Origin: CALKXV01 sp965228905
GTDB taxonomy: Bacteria > Pseudomonadota > Alphaproteobacteria > Rhodobacterales > Rhodobacteraceae
Assembly: GCA_965228905.1 (NCBI GenBank)
Contig: CBDDII010000003.1
Span: 1,612,001 to 1,676,000, forward strand
Direction of reading: 5' to 3'
Length of the DNA: 64,000 nucleotides
A program made the position numbers and the translations under genes. The notes under the pieces were generated by a model. That model had not been told where the DNA came from and searched no databases. It saw only the letters and a list, made by a program, of their open reading frames with translations. The number at the start of each line of letters is the position of its first letter. Position 1 is the stretch's first letter. Below, one piece after another: positions 63,213 to 64,000 of the stretch.

Positions 63213-63234
63213 GCGTATTTTGAAAGCGATGAAG
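63213..63234 (+). repeat. GCGTATTT-type 22-base intergenic motif, copy 4
   Basis: The fourth copy, after a GC-rich hairpin (CGCC-TCCG-GCGG), 12 bases before the cobQ stop. Confidence 0.55.
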
Positions 63235-63245
63235 GGACCCCGCGC

Positions 63246-64000
63246 TCAATTGGCCAGAGCGAACAACCCATCGAGATCAAGATGGTCCTCAAGATGCCGG
63301 GCCAGCGTATCCAGCGTGCGCTCCACCCGGTCGCCGTAACTCTCGCCATCCGAACGCGCCCCGAGTGTCGCCAGAAATGCCGCCCGGAAGGCATCGTCGC
63401 GGAACATCCCGTGCAGGTAGCTGCCGATGATCCGCCCATCCGGGCTGATCGCTCCCTCGGGGCCAGCCCCGGTCACCGCGAAGGGCCGGGCGCAATCCGC
63501 GCCCCGCGTCCGCCCCTTGTGGATCTCGTATCCCAAAAAAGGCGCGTCGCTTGCCAAGTGGCGCGCGGGCGTCTCGGTCAGCCGTTTTTCCGGCGTCATC
63601 TCGGTTTCCACGTCCAACAGGCCAAGACCCGCCATCTCGCCCGGATCGCCCTCCACGCCGCCGGGATCGCGGATCACGCGCCCCAGCATCTGGTAACCGC
63701 CGCAAATCCCAAGGATGTGCCCGCCCCGCCGGTGATGGGCCAAAAGATCGACATCCCAGCCCTGTTCGCGCAGGAAGGCCATGTCGCCGCGCGTCGATTT
63801 CGACCCCGGCAGGATGACAAGCGCGGCATCGCCGGGGATCGCCTCGCCCGCCCTCAGCATGGTTAGCCTGACGCCCGGTTCCTGCGCGATCGGGTCCATG
63901 TCGTCGAAATTGGCGATCCGCGAAAAGGTCAGGCAGACGATATGCGTCTCGCCACTGTCCTTGCCGCGAATGTCCAGCGCATCTTCAGCGGGCAACTTCC
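63246..64000 (-). CDS. cobQ: Cobyric acid synthase, C-terminal part
   Basis: Amidates peripheral carboxylates of adenosylcobyrinate diamide. The visible 251 residues are the C-terminal region, including the glutamine amidotransferase domain. LVILPGSKSTRGDMAFL is the family signature, and the catalytic Cys is in GICGGYQMLG. The His is in GSYLHGMF. The frame remains open to the window edge, so the N-terminal ATP-binding domain lies beyond it. Confidence 0.94.
   Translation of the reverse strand, partial: KLPAEDALDIRGKDSGETHIVCLTFSRIANFDDMDPIAQEPGVRLTMLRAGEAIPGDAALVILPGSKSTRGDMAFLREQGWDVDLLAHHRRGGHILGICGGYQMLGRVIRDPGGVEGDPGEMAGLGLLDVETEMTPEKRLTETPARHLASDAPFLGYEIHKGRTRGADCARPFAVTGAGPEGAISPDGRIIGSYLHGMFRDDAFRAAFLATLGARSDGESYGDRVERTLDTLARHLEDHLDLDGLFALAN

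Noticed and set aside
1..64000. CRISPR arrays, tRNA or rRNA genes, insertion sequences
   Set aside because: None was seen: no regularly spaced repeats, no cloverleaf-like segments in the intergenic gaps and no transposase frame.

Overview
This window looks like a chromosomal segment of an alphaproteobacterium of the order Rhodobacterales (Roseobacter/Rhodobacter group). The evidence is the gene order ftsZ-lpxC-bamD-recN; a yibQ/trpG-trpD-trpC-moaC-moeA-lexA block; an alphaproteobacterial SOS box (GTTC-N7-GTTC) in front of lexA; betaine-homocysteine methyltransferase; a fused indolepyruvate ferredoxin oxidoreductase; a gene-transfer-agent-type lysis cassette between cytochrome c maturation genes; and high GC content (about 60% or more by eye). 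I see no rRNA, tRNA, CRISPR array, insertion sequence or integrated prophage.

Layout. 0-9.3 kb: end of a hypothetical gene, then ftsZ, three Tad-type pseudopilin genes (TadG/E-like), lpxC, bamD and recN, all rightward. 9.4-18 kb: bmt (leftward), a LysR regulator divergent from the large indolepyruvate ferredoxin oxidoreductase, then an acyltransferase, murI and argC. 18.1-23.1 kb: ccmE, a five-gene tightly coupled cassette (endolysin, holin, a 59-residue UviB/BhlA-like protein, a 42-residue ORF, a small membrane protein), then ccmF and ccmH. 23.2-30.1 kb: enoyl-CoA hydratase, an acidic repeat-tailed protein, gltA, gltX and comEC. 30.1-35.7 kb: a leftward run trpG-trpD-ung-trpC-moaC-moeA-lexA. 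35.8-45.1 kb: yibQ, a clpS/rRNA methyltransferase/SDR group, a D-alanyl-D-alanine carboxypeptidase and valS. 45.3-55.7 kb: a lone CoxL-type molybdenum hydroxylase subunit, a DUF2235 hydrolase, metF divergent from a MetR-like regulator, a glycine-zipper protein, an inositol monophosphatase, an MFS transporter, and a divergent response regulator/histidine kinase pair. 55.7-59.3 kb: a two-gene TPP-enzyme/enolase-superfamily operon with a divergent TauE permease. 59.3-64 kb: cobalamin genes cobS, cobT, cobU, a cobC-like phosphatase, cobD and the end of cobQ.

Functional links. Bmt, MetF, MetR and the cobalamin genes converge on one-carbon and methionine metabolism. MoaC and MoeA make the molybdenum cofactor that the CoxL-like protein would need. 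The lysis cassette, comEC and lexA are all genes whose relatives have been tied to release, uptake or control of gene transfer agents in Rhodobacter capsulatus. Two dispersed repeat families punctuate the gene ends: palindromes beginning with TAGAGC that supply stop codons, and a 22-base GCGTATTT-type motif found next to terminator-like hairpins. Both look genome-wide and are among the least explained signals here.
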